Shown here: positions 43,529 through 52,789 of the stretch, in pieces | Layout of the letters: the number at the start of each line of letters is the position of its first letter | How positions within the stretch are numbered: the first letter of the stretch is position 1 | From: Pseudomonadota bacterium | GTDB lineage: Bacteria; Pseudomonadota; Gammaproteobacteria; Steroidobacterales; Steroidobacteraceae | Assembly (NCBI GenBank): GCA_023417315.1 | Contig: JAEZFW010000087.1 | Span: 41,559-105,558 of the forward strand | Reading direction: 5' to 3' | Length of the DNA: 64,000 nt | Notes under the pieces: model-generated | Told to the model about the DNA's origin: nothing | Database searches by the model: none | What the model saw: the letters and a program-made list of their open reading frames with translations, nothing else | Program-made: the position numbers and the translations under genes

Positions 43529-43813
43529 TTAGCGTTTCACTAAGGCCTGATACTCCGGGTGCCTTTCGAGGTATGCCGCGACGAATGAGCATTGCGGCAG
43601 GACCTTTTGCTTGCGAGCACCGATCAATTCGAGCGTACCCTTCACGAGCGCCGATCCGATCCCACGGCCTGACAACGCGTCGGGCACGTCTGTATGGTTC
43701 AAGCTCAGCGCACTACCTGCCTTGCTGTAGGTAATGTAGGCGGTGCCCGCATCGGTCTCCAACTCGAAACGTCGCAGCGCTTCGTTGTCTCGCACCTCGC
43801 TGGTCATGCTCAT
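43529..43813 (-). CDS. GNAT-family N-acetyltransferase (YjdJ/DUF-type)
   Basis: A 94-residue minimal acetyltransferase-like protein of the GNAT_like (YjdJ) group, with the strand TAYITYSKAGSALSLNHTDV, the acetyl-CoA loop SGRGIGSALVKGTLELI and the C-terminal CSFVAAYLERHPEYQALV. These short GNATs acetylate unknown small substrates. The ATG at 43813 gives MSMTSEVRDNEALRRFEL. Confidence 0.9.
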   Translation of the reverse strand: MSMTSEVRDNEALRRFELETDAGTAYITYSKAGSALSLNHTDVPDALSGRGIGSALVKGTLELIGARKQKVLPQCSFVAAYLERHPEYQALVKR

Positions 43814-43859
43814 CGATGCTCCCGAATAGTGGACGTAGAGAGCAATCGTCCAGAGGATC

Positions 43860-45176
43860 TCAACGTTCCCACATGCCTCGAAGCACACCGTACTCGTGCG
43901 TCGATGAATACGCTGGCGAGCCGATCGTTGCGTCTTGCGTCGGCGAGCCGATCGTGGCGTCGTTTCCTAATGGGTGAAGCACCGGCCAGGAGCGATCACC
44001 ACTGCTCCATGCCAAGCTGTTGACCGACAGAATCCCGCGATCGGCGTGACATGCCTGGCAATGCCGTAGGACATCGTGTTGCAGCCGGTTTCGAAACGGC
44101 TCGGGATCGCGATACCATTTCGCGACCTGTTCGCTCGGGATCTCGAACGGATCTGTGTCGTGCGCCTGAAATTGGATGAAGTCTCGCGCGCCCTTCTGTA
44201 CTTCGATCAACTCGCCAGCACGCGCGCGACTCATCTCGAAGACCCGCATGGTCTGCGCATTTTCGTAGTCGAGTGGAACGGCATCGCTCTCCGGTACGAT
44301 GAGATAACGGCGTAGCTGAATGCTCTGAACGATCGGCGTGAGTCGGATCGCACCCTCTTGGTCGAGCACGCGCATGCGTCGGACCAAGACCCATTCCGTT
44401 TGCGGCGGAAATTGCGGGAGCGCGCGGCTCGGTCGACTCCGAAAGTAACCTGGTGCGGCGGGCGGGTCCTCGAGCTGCCAGGGATGCTCGAATCGAGCGA
44501 GCCGATCCAAGTAGTTCAATCCTTCCTTGCGACCGCCCGGCACACGCATCAGAACGTGAAACATCGAACGACCCCCGAAGTGCTGCGCGTGCATGGGAGC
44601 GGTTCCGTCGCGCGATCCGATGCGGATCCACTCGCTGTTCTCATCGAACAATCTCGCGGGTGGCGCTTCCGGCAGGCCGCGTCGTATCGCTCGCGAATAA
44701 TTATCGGGCAGCGACGCGATCTCGTGCGGCGACAGTGCAAGCGCGCGAATGATCGGCACGAGGCGCGCTCGAAGCGCGCTCCGCTGGGTCTCGAACGCAG
44801 CGTCGGGCCCCATCGGCGCTCGAGCGGCCCAGTCGAATAGGTTCCACAAATCGTGCTGCAAGAACGCGCGCTTCAGCGGATCGCGCACGAGTCGATCGCC
44901 GCGCTTGCGCAGAAACTCATCGAGAATGCTTAGCGCGCGCGCATGCGAGGTCGACTCGAGGAGATGTGTGGTCCGTGGCCACACCAATGGATCGACTCGA
45001 TCTTCGCCGTAGCGAACACCGTCAGGCCCAAGCCGGACGAAGAGCGTCTCGTGCATCCGGTTCCAGAGGTGTTGCGGATCGTCATCGTAGATGCGCACGC
45101 CATCCATTGCCGATTCCGCACGCAGAGCGGATACGCACAAAAGCAACGCGATGAGCACCCATCGGCGCGAAAGCAT
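43860..45176 (-). CDS. exported CxxCH protein of unknown function
   Basis: A 438-residue protein with signal peptide (1-21) and one heme c attachment motif CQACH close to the C-terminus. The body is rich in Arg, Trp and aromatic residues. The tail contains a 9-residue duplication (DATIGSPTQ, DATIGSPAY) written by 27-base tandem copies at 43915-43968. The large N-terminal part is not recognised. Proteins that append a single CxxCH to a novel domain are common among periplasmic oxidoreductases. Context gives no partner. Confidence 0.8.
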   Translation of the reverse strand: MLSRRWVLIALLLCVSALRAESAMDGVRIYDDDPQHLWNRMHETLFVRLGPDGVRYGEDRVDPLVWPRTTHLLESTSHARALSILDEFLRKRGDRLVRDPLKRAFLQHDLWNLFDWAARAPMGPDAAFETQRSALRARLVPIIRALALSPHEIASLPDNYSRAIRRGLPEAPPARLFDENSEWIRIGSRDGTAPMHAQHFGGRSMFHVLMRVPGGRKEGLNYLDRLARFEHPWQLEDPPAAPGYFRSRPSRALPQFPPQTEWVLVRRMRVLDQEGAIRLTPIVQSIQLRRYLIVPESDAVPLDYENAQTMRVFEMSRARAGELIEVQKGARDFIQFQAHDTDPFEIPSEQVAKWYRDPEPFRNRLQHDVLRHCQACHADRGILSVNSLAWSSGDRSWPVLHPLGNDATIGSPTQDATIGSPAYSSTHEYGVLRGMWER

Positions 45177-45318
45177 CGGCGTTCCTCGCATCGGGCAGCC
45201 TCTCGCGTGTCGGTCGTGGTGTACCGACTTTTCGGTACGAGACTACCACTGGACAAAACGCGCGCAATAGATGCCTAGACGCACCCTCGCCGCGCGCGAA
45301 ACACACGCAAGAGGAAGT

Positions 45319-45340
45319 GAGGCACGCAGGCGCGTGCCTC
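45319..45340 (-). terminator. terminator-like hairpin after the alpha/beta hydrolase gene
   Basis: A 9-bp stem GAGGCACGC/GCGTGCCTC with a 4-base loop lies 10 bases beyond the leftward stop at 45350, followed by ACTTCCTCTTG. The T content is modest. Confidence 0.6.
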
Positions 45341-45349
45341 GCGATTTGC

Positions 45350-46207
45350 CTACTTGATGTAGCCGAGCGACGCCAAGAATCCATCCGCCTTGACGAGCGC
45401 GGCGGCTTCGACTCGTGCGTCGGGCTTCGGCGTTTGATCGTCAGGCGTACCTTTCGGCGTGAAGAGGTGTCCGACGTACATGTAGCGATTGAGCTCGCAA
45501 CGATTCCCCGCCGCAGTCATCTTATCGCAGAATGTCTTCGCAGCAGCGAACGGCGTCACCGTGTCGCTGTCGCCTTGCAGGATGATCGTGGGCGGCAGAC
45601 CGCCGCGCACGTTCGCCATCGGCGAAACGCTCGTCGCTGGCGTCTTCTCGCCGAGGAGCTGCTGGAATGTCGGATTCGTTCCGATGTCCACAGCGGGCGA
45701 ATACAGAATGAGCGCATTCGGAATCGGGCTGACGGACGAGTTGCCTTGGAACATCGCCGCTGCCAATGCCAGGTGGCCGCCGGTGGACAGTCCGTGCACC
45801 GCGACTTTCTGCGGGTCTATGCCAAGCGCAACCGAGTTCGCGCGCACCCAACGAATCGCATCACGCGCATCGTCGATCGAGTGCACTGGCGTGATCGTCG
45901 GCCCTTCGGCTACGCGATACTGAGCGGAGATACTCACGAGGCCTTTCGATTGATAGTGCCTGGCGTACTTCTCGCCCCATTCGGGTTGCCCCTTCGTCCA
46001 GCCGAGCCCGTGGAAGATGACGACGGCCGGACGCTGCTCGCGAGGTTTCCAACCTTCGGGGCGATAGACGACCGCTCGTAAGGACACCCCGCTGCGCTTC
46101 GCATAGAACTGAGTGATCGGATCCGTCACGGCGCCGGACGCGAACGCAGTGCTCGACAGCGCGAGCAGAGCGATGGCGATCGTGCCAATGGACCAGTGCG
46201 TTTTCAT
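45350..46207 (-). CDS. exported alpha/beta-hydrolase (esterase/BD-FAE-like)
   Basis: A 285-residue protein with a signal peptide (1-24). Catalytic motifs are the oxyanion HGLGW, the nucleophile elbow VHGLSTGGHLALAA (Ser), Asp in LQGDSDTVTP and His in YVGHLFTPK. It fits the acetyl-xylan esterase/lipase-like alpha/beta hydrolases. The substrate is unknown. Its divergent neighbour is the PVC-type dehydrogenase, with a shared 383-base intergenic region. Confidence 0.9.
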   Translation of the reverse strand: MKTHWSIGTIAIALLALSSTAFASGAVTDPITQFYAKRSGVSLRAVVYRPEGWKPREQRPAVVIFHGLGWTKGQPEWGEKYARHYQSKGLVSISAQYRVAEGPTITPVHSIDDARDAIRWVRANSVALGIDPQKVAVHGLSTGGHLALAAAMFQGNSSVSPIPNALILYSPAVDIGTNPTFQQLLGEKTPATSVSPMANVRGGLPPTIILQGDSDTVTPFAAAKTFCDKMTAAGNRCELNRYMYVGHLFTPKGTPDDQTPKPDARVEAAALVKADGFLASLGYIK

Positions 46208-46590
46208 GATTCCCCCTCGAGCCATGTACGGCTTCCCGACGAGGCGCGGGTGAGTTGATCAGTCATCGCGGCCAGGAAGCGCATTGAGGCAGTCAGAGTG
46301 CTCAAACCTGCGACATTCGACTGCGAGGAGGTGCTCATTCACCCTCAGTCACTCTGTGCACCAGGTCACAGAATTCCGCGCTCGCGAGCGCTTCGAGGCG
46401 TTGCTCGGGGAACTTTCATTGTTGCAGCCGATCGGCGGGCGCTGCTACGTCAGCTCGCCGCGTCGAGTCTGGCAGAGATTGCGAGTCTCGCCGTAGAGCG
46501 ACCTCGCCGTTCGAGGCCGTGGTAAATTTGCGCGCTGCGTCGCGGGCAGGGCCGCGATTTGTCAACTTGTGTAAATCACGCGAATCACTC
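46208..46590. other. 383-base divergent intergenic region
   Basis: Space between the hydrolase and the PVC-type dehydrogenase genes, probably holding both promoters. Short frames here lack ribosome sites and family signals. No clear -35/-10 pair or repeat is recognised. Confidence 0.45.
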
Positions 46591-49500
46591 ATGAAATTTC
46601 TCTTCGTCTGCCTGGCCGCGCTCTGCGCCGCTGGGACCGCCGCCGTACACGCCCAATCGCTGCAGCTGGCGCCGGAGGAGCGGGCTCCACAGCCGCTCGT
46701 CGACTCCGCCTCAGATGAAGGGCAACTTGCGATTCAGCGCTTCACCCTGCCGCCCGGATTGCAGGTGAAGCTGTGGGCCGCCGAGCCGATGCTCGCGAAC
46801 CCAGTCGCGATCGACTTCGACGAGAAAGGACGACTGTTCGTATCGGAAACGCACCGTTATGGATCGAGCGTGCTCGACATTCGCGGGTACATGGGAATGC
46901 TCGAGCTCGATATGGCATTGCGCACGATCGAAGAACGCTCCGAGATGATCCGCAAGGTGTTCGGCGAGACCCAAGCCAAACAACTTGCAGTCGAGAGCGA
47001 GATCGTGCGCCTGGTCGAAGATCGCGATGGAGACGGCGTCGCGGACACGTCATCTGTATTCGCGGACGGATTCAATACCGAGCTCGATGGCATCGCCTCC
47101 GGTGTGCTCGCGCGCAATGGCAAAGTCTGGTTCACGAACATTCCGAGCCTGTGGCTGCTAGAAGAATCGGCTGGCGAGCAAGGTCAGGCTAAACGCACCG
47201 AGTTGTTGCGTGGCTTCGGCGTGCGGTTCAATTTCACGGGCCACGATCTTCACGGTCTCGCGCTTGGACACGACGGTAAGTTGTACTTCTCGATCGGCGA
47301 TCGCGGCGCACACGTGCGCGGCAAAGAAGGTCAGATCGTCGATGTTCCGGATGAAGGAGCGGTCTTCCGCTCGAACCTCGATGGCACCGAGCTCGAGCTG
47401 GTCGCACGCGGGTTGCGCAATCCTCAGGAGCTCGTGTTCGACGAGCACGGCAATCTGTTCACTGGCGATAACGACAGCGATGCCGGCGATCTCGAGCGGC
47501 TTGTGTATCTTGTCGAAGGCGGCGACAGCGGATGGCGCGTCGGCTATCAACACGCGCCACTCGGCAAAGGCGGTCCCTGGATGCGGGATAATCTTTGGAA
47601 ACCGCGATTCCCCGGCCAACCCGCGTATCTCCTGCCCCCAATTGCGAACATCGAAGACGGCCCGTCAGGTTTGACCTACTACCCGGGCTCTGGCTTATCG
47701 CCTGAGTTCAAAGGCCACTTCTTCATCACGCATTTCAAGGGTTCGATCGCACGCAGCGGGATTCAGAGCTACACGGTCAAACCTCAGGGCGCGGGCTTCG
47801 CAGTCACGAGCAGTCAGCTCTTCATGGGAGGGTTGCTCGCGACAGACGTGACGTTCGGACCTGACGGTGCGATGTACCTCTCCGACTGGGTGGAAGGCTG
47901 GCCCAAATCGCGGCGCGGTCGCATCTATAGCGTCACGGCTGCGAATCCCGATCCGGCGCAGGTTGCGCTCAGCGCCGAGCTCGCTCAGATCCTCGCGACT
48001 GGTCTCGAGAACGCCGAGATCAGCACGCTGCGCCGCCTGCTCGCGCATCCTGACCGGCGCGCACGTCTGGAAGCGCAGCTCGCACTCGTGAGCCGCGGAC
48101 GCAGCAGCATCGCAGTGCTCAACGAAGTCGCCACGAACGTCGTGTCCGCTCCACTCGCGCGCTTGCACGCGGTGTGGGGACTGACTCAGCTCGGCCGCGA
48201 GCATAAACAAGCTGCGGCCACTTTGCTGAAACTGCTCGATGACCTCGATGCTGAAGTGCGCGCGCAAGCTGCGAAGGGTCTAGGCGATCTGGAGCACGCA
48301 AGCGGGTATGCCGCTCTCGTACGCAAGCTCGAGGATCAGGCGCCCCGCGTGCAATTCTTTGCGGCTCAGAGCCTAGGCAAGCTGGGACGCGCTGAGGCGG
48401 CACCGGCGCTCATCGAGCTGTTGCGCAAGAACGCCGATCGCGATGTTTACCTGCGACACGCTGCCGTGCATGCGTTGAGAAGGATCGGCAAGAACCCGGC
48501 GCTCGATGCCGCTGCGAAGGACGCCTCTCCCGCGGTCCGCCTGGGCGTGCTCCTCACGTATCGCGCTTTGCAGGATTCGGCAATCGCGCAATTCTTGAAC
48601 GATGCGGACGCGTACATCGCACGCGAAGCGGCCATTGCAATAAACGATGCGCCGGTTGAAGGCGCCTACTCCGCGTTAGCTGCCAAGCTGCAGGGTGTCG
48701 CGCAGGATGATGAGCCGTTCGTGCTGCGAGCGATCAACGCGAACTTCCGCTTGGCGCAAGCGGCAAATGCTCGTGCGCTCGCCGAGTACGCAACGCGCAG
48801 CGACGCATCGAACGAGATGCGTGCGGAGGCGCTCACTCAGCTCGGACTGTGGAGCAGTGTGCCGCAACGCGATCGCCTGGTGGGCATTTACCGCCCGCTG
48901 CCGGCACGCGATGCGGGTCTCGCGAGCGAGGCGCTCGCGAGCGTCGCGCCGAAGCTGTTGGAGGAAGCCCCTGAAGTCGTGCAGCTTGCGGCGATCGATG
49001 CGCTCGGAGAGCTCGAGCTGCGAAAATCCTCCGCGCTGTTGGTCAAGGTGATCGGAAACGAAAAGGCGCCTGGCGAAGCTCGTGCACGCGCACTCGAAGT
49101 GCTCGATTCCTTCGATGGGCCGGAGGTCGAAGCCGGCATTCAAGCGGCCGAGCGCTCCGCTGTGCCGGCATTGCGGTTGGCGGCACTGCAGATCGTGGCA
49201 CGTAAGTCGCCTGAGCGTGCGCTGCCGATCGTGCGACGCCTCGCGACCGAAGGCACGGAAGCCGAGCAGAAGGCCGCGTTCACCGCGCTCGAGCAACTCG
49301 ATCAACCGGAAACGCCGCGCTTGCTTGCAGCGGCGCTCGATCGACTCGCCGCCGGCAAAGTGCACGTGGGCGCGCAAGTCGAGTTGCTCAATGCCGTCGA
49401 GAAGAGCACCGATGCGCAGCTTCAGTCGCGCTGGAATCAGCTCAAGGCGAGATGGGAATCGGGCGGCGACCCGCTCGCACCGTATCGAAGCGCACTCGGC

Positions 49501-50004
49501 ACGGGCAATGCCTGGCGCGGCTCGCGTGTGTTCACGGAGCATCCCGCACTCCCTTGCATCCGTTGCCATCGCGTAAACGGCGACGGCGGTGAAGCGGGGC
49601 CCGATCTCACGCTGATCGGAGCGCAGAAGTCACCCGAGTATCTGCTCGAGGCGATCGTGCACCCGAATGCGCAGATCGCACAGGGATTCGATCTCATCAC
49701 GCTCAAGCTGAAAGACGGCTCGTATGAAAGCGGCGCACTCGTGTCGGAATCGCCAAAGCAGATCGTGTTGAAGCGCGCCGACGGCTCCGAAGCGAAGCTC
49801 GATCCGCAGCAAGTGGCCGAGCGACAAACTGCACCTTCGAGCATGCCGGATATCTATCGCCAAGTTCTCACTCGCTCGGAGCTGCGCGATCTTGTCAGCT
49901 ACTTGCGTTCCCTCACCGTTGCCGAGCCGCTCATCGGCGAACAGTCGCGTGCAACGAGCGGGACCGCTGAGACCAGCACCTCGGGCGGGCACGGACACGA
50001 ATAA
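46591..50004 (+). CDS. PVC-type dehydrogenase/HEAT/heme-binding CxxCH protein
   Basis: A 1137-residue exported protein. After a signal peptide (1-22) comes a PQQ-like beta-propeller of the TIGR02604/sugar-dehydrogenase type (about 45-470; LPPGLQVKLWAAEPMLANPV, GHDLHGLALGHDGKLYFSIG). HEAT repeats fill 470-900 (RVQFFAAQSLGKLGRAEAAP). A TIGR02603-type heme module ends it, with CIRCH and a Met in the region QTAPSSMPDIY. This domain set is widespread in planctomycetes and Verrucomicrobia, where it oxidises sugars or related compounds. In a gammaproteobacterium it is unusual. Confidence 0.92.
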   Translation: MKFLFVCLAALCAAGTAAVHAQSLQLAPEERAPQPLVDSASDEGQLAIQRFTLPPGLQVKLWAAEPMLANPVAIDFDEKGRLFVSETHRYGSSVLDIRGYMGMLELDMALRTIEERSEMIRKVFGETQAKQLAVESEIVRLVEDRDGDGVADTSSVFADGFNTELDGIASGVLARNGKVWFTNIPSLWLLEESAGEQGQAKRTELLRGFGVRFNFTGHDLHGLALGHDGKLYFSIGDRGAHVRGKEGQIVDVPDEGAVFRSNLDGTELELVARGLRNPQELVFDEHGNLFTGDNDSDAGDLERLVYLVEGGDSGWRVGYQHAPLGKGGPWMRDNLWKPRFPGQPAYLLPPIANIEDGPSGLTYYPGSGLSPEFKGHFFITHFKGSIARSGIQSYTVKPQGAGFAVTSSQLFMGGLLATDVTFGPDGAMYLSDWVEGWPKSRRGRIYSVTAANPDPAQVALSAELAQILATGLENAEISTLRRLLAHPDRRARLEAQLALVSRGRSSIAVLNEVATNVVSAPLARLHAVWGLTQLGREHKQAAATLLKLLDDLDAEVRAQAAKGLGDLEHASGYAALVRKLEDQAPRVQFFAAQSLGKLGRAEAAPALIELLRKNADRDVYLRHAAVHALRRIGKNPALDAAAKDASPAVRLGVLLTYRALQDSAIAQFLNDADAYIAREAAIAINDAPVEGAYSALAAKLQGVAQDDEPFVLRAINANFRLAQAANARALAEYATRSDASNEMRAEALTQLGLWSSVPQRDRLVGIYRPLPARDAGLASEALASVAPKLLEEAPEVVQLAAIDALGELELRKSSALLVKVIGNEKAPGEARARALEVLDSFDGPEVEAGIQAAERSAVPALRLAALQIVARKSPERALPIVRRLATEGTEAEQKAAFTALEQLDQPETPRLLAAALDRLAAGKVHVGAQVELLNAVEKSTDAQLQSRWNQLKARWESGGDPLAPYRSALGTGNAWRGSRVFTEHPALPCIRCHRVNGDGGEAGPDLTLIGAQKSPEYLLEAIVHPNAQIAQGFDLITLKLKDGSYESGALVSESPKQIVLKRADGSEAKLDPQQVAERQTAPSSMPDIYRQVLTRSELRDLVSYLRSLTVAEPLIGEQSRATSGTAETSTSGGHGHE

Positions 50005-50024
50005 CTCAGATCCGAAACGCTCCT

Positions 50025-50052
50025 GCGTGCCGCCGCACCGTCGGCGGCACGC
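50025..50052. terminator. bidirectional GC hairpin
   Basis: An 11-bp perfect stem (50025-50035 with 50042-50052) lies between two convergent stops (50004 and 50062). It can fold in both transcripts. There is no T run. Confidence 0.6.
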
Positions 50053-50061
50053 GGATCGGGC

Positions 50062-50751
50062 TCAAGGCGAGATCAGCTTCGAGCGCTCGTCGATGATCTC
50101 GTTGATGTACTCGCTGCCGATCTGCTGCTTGCCATCTTCGTCTTTCCATTCGAGCGTCTTCGCTCTCTCGAAAAGCTCGAGCGCACGCTCATGCTCGCCG
50201 CTCTGCCGGTAGTAGTCGCCCAAGACGTAGATCTTCTGAATCAGCTCGAACCCCGGCTCGAGCTGCGCGAGCTCTTTTTCGAGTATCGGGATCGTTTGCT
50301 CTCGCTCGGCACGCGCAAGCTCATCCAAGTATACGGCCTTCACACGTTTGAACCACGCCCAGAAGAACTCGTTCTTGTCTCGTAGGCGATACACGGATTC
50401 CAGCATGACGAGCTTCTCGAGCGTCGACATGTCTGCATGTCCGCCTCGACAATGATCGCCGAGATAGGTCCGCACCCGTTCGACCTCCTCTGGCTTGAGC
50501 TCGCTGAAGTCATCGCCAAAGGAGATGTAGCCGCTTTCTGGGCAAAACCACATCCATTGCGGGTCGGTGTGCGGCCAGTACACGCCGTCGTACTTCGAAG
50601 GGAAGGAATAGATATAGCTGCCGTAGCTCGCCGGCTCGCTGACCTCGCAGCGCTTACCTGAGATCGGATCCTTCACTTGTGCCGGCGTCCAGGTGATCGC
50701 GGATGCAGACCCGCACACTCCACACAGCACGATCGTCGCGACCAATCGCAT
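50062..50751 (-). CDS. exported TPR/DUF2225-like protein
   Basis: A 229-residue protein with signal peptide (1-18). The central part WMWFCPESGYISFGDDFSEL resembles the CP.CGY box of DUF2225, preceded by DPISGKRCEVSEPASYGSYI. The C-terminal third is helical and TPR-like (VLGDYYRQSGEHERALELFE). A zinc- or cofactor-binding role is possible but no reaction is known. It ends against the PVC-type gene. Confidence 0.78.
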   Translation of the reverse strand: MRLVATIVLCGVCGSASAITWTPAQVKDPISGKRCEVSEPASYGSYIYSFPSKYDGVYWPHTDPQWMWFCPESGYISFGDDFSELKPEEVERVRTYLGDHCRGGHADMSTLEKLVMLESVYRLRDKNEFFWAWFKRVKAVYLDELARAEREQTIPILEKELAQLEPGFELIQKIYVLGDYYRQSGEHERALELFERAKTLEWKDEDGKQQIGSEYINEIIDERSKLISP

Positions 50752-50947
50752 GCGCCACCTCCGCCGCTCGCATTCATCCGGGCCGACACTATTGGCGTGT
50801 CAACAGCTTTTCTTCGTGAGCTGGAATGTATGGACAGCGTAACGGCGGAGACATTCAGGCATGAAGCATCAGTACATGTACGGACACCGTGCCCCGTTTC
50901 AGACGGCTCCGCGACCGATGCGTGATCGAACAAAGTGTCTTTGAATT

Positions 50948-51063
50948 CCCATCCTCCGCATCCTGTTAGTCCTGTGATCCTGTCCAGCCTTCTCCGGGAA
51001 ACAGAAACGAAGCCAGAAGAGATCTGGTGGCAGGATGAACAGGATTAACAGGATGGAGAAGGG
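50948..51063. repeat. inverted tandem-unit repeat (ATCCTGTTA type)
   Basis: Left arm 50948-50987 and right arm 51024-51063 are inverted copies of about 40 bases, built of ATCCTGTTA/AGGATTAAC 9-base units. The same 9-base unit pattern is familiar from intergenic spaces of many unrelated bacterial genomes. It fills the 363-base gap (50752-51114) between two leftward genes; TGTCCATACAT-like motifs occur at 50824-50888. Confidence 0.85.
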
Positions 51064-51114
51064 TTCTTGGTGAACGTGCAGCAAGGCCATCCTTGGCCCA
51101 TGGTCAACCGAGAG

Positions 51115-51582
51115 TCACAGTTTGCTGCCCGAGAATGGATACTCGCCAAACTTTCCGAGGCCGATGTTCAGCACATCCATGGTGCCTGCGATATGCCCAG
51201 GGGCATCGGAAGTCGCATCGCTCACACTTCCCGTGAAGGTCCTCACAACGACATTCGTCGAAGGATTTCGATGCAGAAAATGGATTCGTCCGGTTTCCGG
51301 ACAGTAGTAGCCATTGATCGGCGACACGCCGAGATTGCCGAGCACGACTCGGCACGCCGAACCGCCCGGACTCCCCGCCGCGCCTTGGTTGGTGATCTCG
51401 AGTGTCGTGTAGGTCTGATCGGCGAGGATCATCCACGGGCCGATCACAGAGCTAGGCGGTGCAGCCGAGGCGATAGAGGCGGCGAGCGCGAGTGCGAGCC
51501 CACCCAAGAGCGTAGGAGGCGCACGTCGTCTGCCACTCATTGCGTGGGCTCGATACCTCAGCCAATACGTCATCGTGTTCAT
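51115..51582 (-). CDS. exported small protein of unknown function
   Basis: A 155-residue protein with a signal peptide (Arg-rich start, helix GGLALALAASIASAA). The mature chain is beta-rich: VIGPWMILADQTYTTLEITN, PINGYYCPETGRIHFLHRNP and VRTFTGSVSDA, with two cysteines. It resembles small beta-barrel or calycin-like exported proteins but no family is assigned. ATG at 51582 follows GGAGACCGACG. Confidence 0.7.
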   Translation of the reverse strand: MNTMTYWLRYRAHAMSGRRRAPPTLLGGLALALAASIASAAPPSSVIGPWMILADQTYTTLEITNQGAAGSPGGSACRVVLGNLGVSPINGYYCPETGRIHFLHRNPSTNVVVRTFTGSVSDATSDAPGHIAGTMDVLNIGLGKFGEYPFSGSKL

Positions 51583-51785
51583 CGTCGGTCTCCAGGTTTC
51601 AAATGAGCGGTATCGCTCCCCTGGACATACGGAATCGAGCGTGCGATCAGGACATGGTCTTTGGTACAGGGTGTGAATTGGGAAGGGGAAGGAAGGTATT
51701 GAACAAGGAGGATGATCGCGCAGTGGCGCCCTCCGCTCTCGATGCTCGACTCCCAAGTCGATGACGCGGCGGGTCGTCTTGCTTA

Positions 51786-51836
51786 CTATCCGCTATCCGC
51801 TATCCGCTAACCGTTATCCGCTAACCGCTAACCGCT
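51786..51836. repeat. tandem CTATCCG/CTAACCG 7-base repeat
   Basis: Seven copies of a 7-base unit (CTATCCG or CTAACCG) end 10 bases before the exonuclease start codon. No complementary arm is seen, so this is a one-sided array. Copy number may vary and could alter the leader of the exonuclease gene. Confidence 0.8.
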
Positions 51837-51846
51837 TCCTTCTAGA

Positions 51847-52674
51847 ATGCTCATCCATCTCATCGACGGCACCTACGAGCTGTTCAGACACTTCTACGGG
51901 CTGCGACGGTTCAACAAAGGGAAGGACAAGCCGTTCGGCGCTGTCGTCGGCGTTCTGAACGGTGTGCTCGAGATGATCGAGGGCGGTGCGACTCACGTCG
52001 GAGTGGCCACCGATCACGTGATCGAGTCGTTCCGTAACACGCTGTGGCCCGGATACAAGACCGGCGCCGGAATCGATCCCGTGTTGCTCGCGCAGTTCCA
52101 TCCGCTCGAGGAAGCGCTTGCAGCGATGGGCGTCGCAGTATGGCCGATGACCGAGCTCGAAGCCGATGACGCTCTCGCCTCCGCTGCCCACTTAGCGGCG
52201 CTCGATCCGCGTGTGGAGAACGTCAGCATCTGGACACCCGACAAAGATCTCGCACAGTGTGTGCGCGGCGATCGCATCGTACAGGTCGATCGAAAAGCGA
52301 AGACGATTCGCGATGCTGAAGGCGTGCGAGCCAAGTTCGGTGTGGATCCGCACCTCATCCCCGACTTTCTCGCACTCGTCGGTGATTCTGCTGACGGTTA
52401 TCCGGGTATCGCCGGAATCGGCAAGACGGGCGCCGCCAGATTGCTGAACACACACGGACCCATCGAGGAATTTCCCGCGACCATCCTGAACGATGATAAC
52501 CGCAAGCTCGCGTTGCTCTTCAAGAAGCTCGCGACATTGCGCACCGATGCGAAGCTCTTCGCAAAGATCGACGAGCTGCATTGGCAGGGCCCTCGCGCCA
52601 GCTTCGCTGCCTTCGAAGGAAAGTTCGGAGATGCCCGCGTCATCGAACGCGCCCGCAAAGCGGTCAACGCCTAA
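51847..52674 (+). CDS. 5'-3' exonuclease / flap endonuclease-like protein
   Basis: A 275-residue FEN/PIN-type nuclease. Acidic metal ligands occur in MLIHLIDGTYELFRHFY, TELEADDALASAA, WTPDKDLAQCV and GDSADGYPGIAGIGKTGAAR (helix-hairpin-helix region). These match the T5 FEN / PolA N-terminal family, which removes 5' flaps and RNA primers. As a stand-alone gene separate from polA it may act in repair. The start has only the weak leader CTTCCTTCTAGA. Confidence 0.9.
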   Translation: MLIHLIDGTYELFRHFYGLRRFNKGKDKPFGAVVGVLNGVLEMIEGGATHVGVATDHVIESFRNTLWPGYKTGAGIDPVLLAQFHPLEEALAAMGVAVWPMTELEADDALASAAHLAALDPRVENVSIWTPDKDLAQCVRGDRIVQVDRKAKTIRDAEGVRAKFGVDPHLIPDFLALVGDSADGYPGIAGIGKTGAARLLNTHGPIEEFPATILNDDNRKLALLFKKLATLRTDAKLFAKIDELHWQGPRASFAAFEGKFGDARVIERARKAVNA

Positions 52675-52736
52675 TCTGTCGCGCCGCTCCTCGTCCTTCT
52701 CAGCCCATTTCCCGTGAGCCATTTCCCGGGCGCGTT

Positions 52737-52762
52737 CTGTATGTCCATACGAGCAATACAGG
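52737..52762. promoter_or_regulatory. possible operator with GTATGTCCATAC palindrome
   Basis: CTGTATGTCCATACGAGCAA followed by TACAGG contains the perfect palindrome GTATGtcCATAC (52739-52750). A similar sequence lies at 57795-57820, with looser matches near 50824 and 50873. It is 28 bases before the SMR-like gene. A binding protein is not identified. Confidence 0.35.
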
Positions 52763-52789
52763 TTCGACGTCGCCGGACGGGAGGCAGCC

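Noticed and set aside
46284..46525. Two short frames before the PVC-type gene
   Set aside because: Overlapping frames with no ribosome site; better explained as regulatory space.
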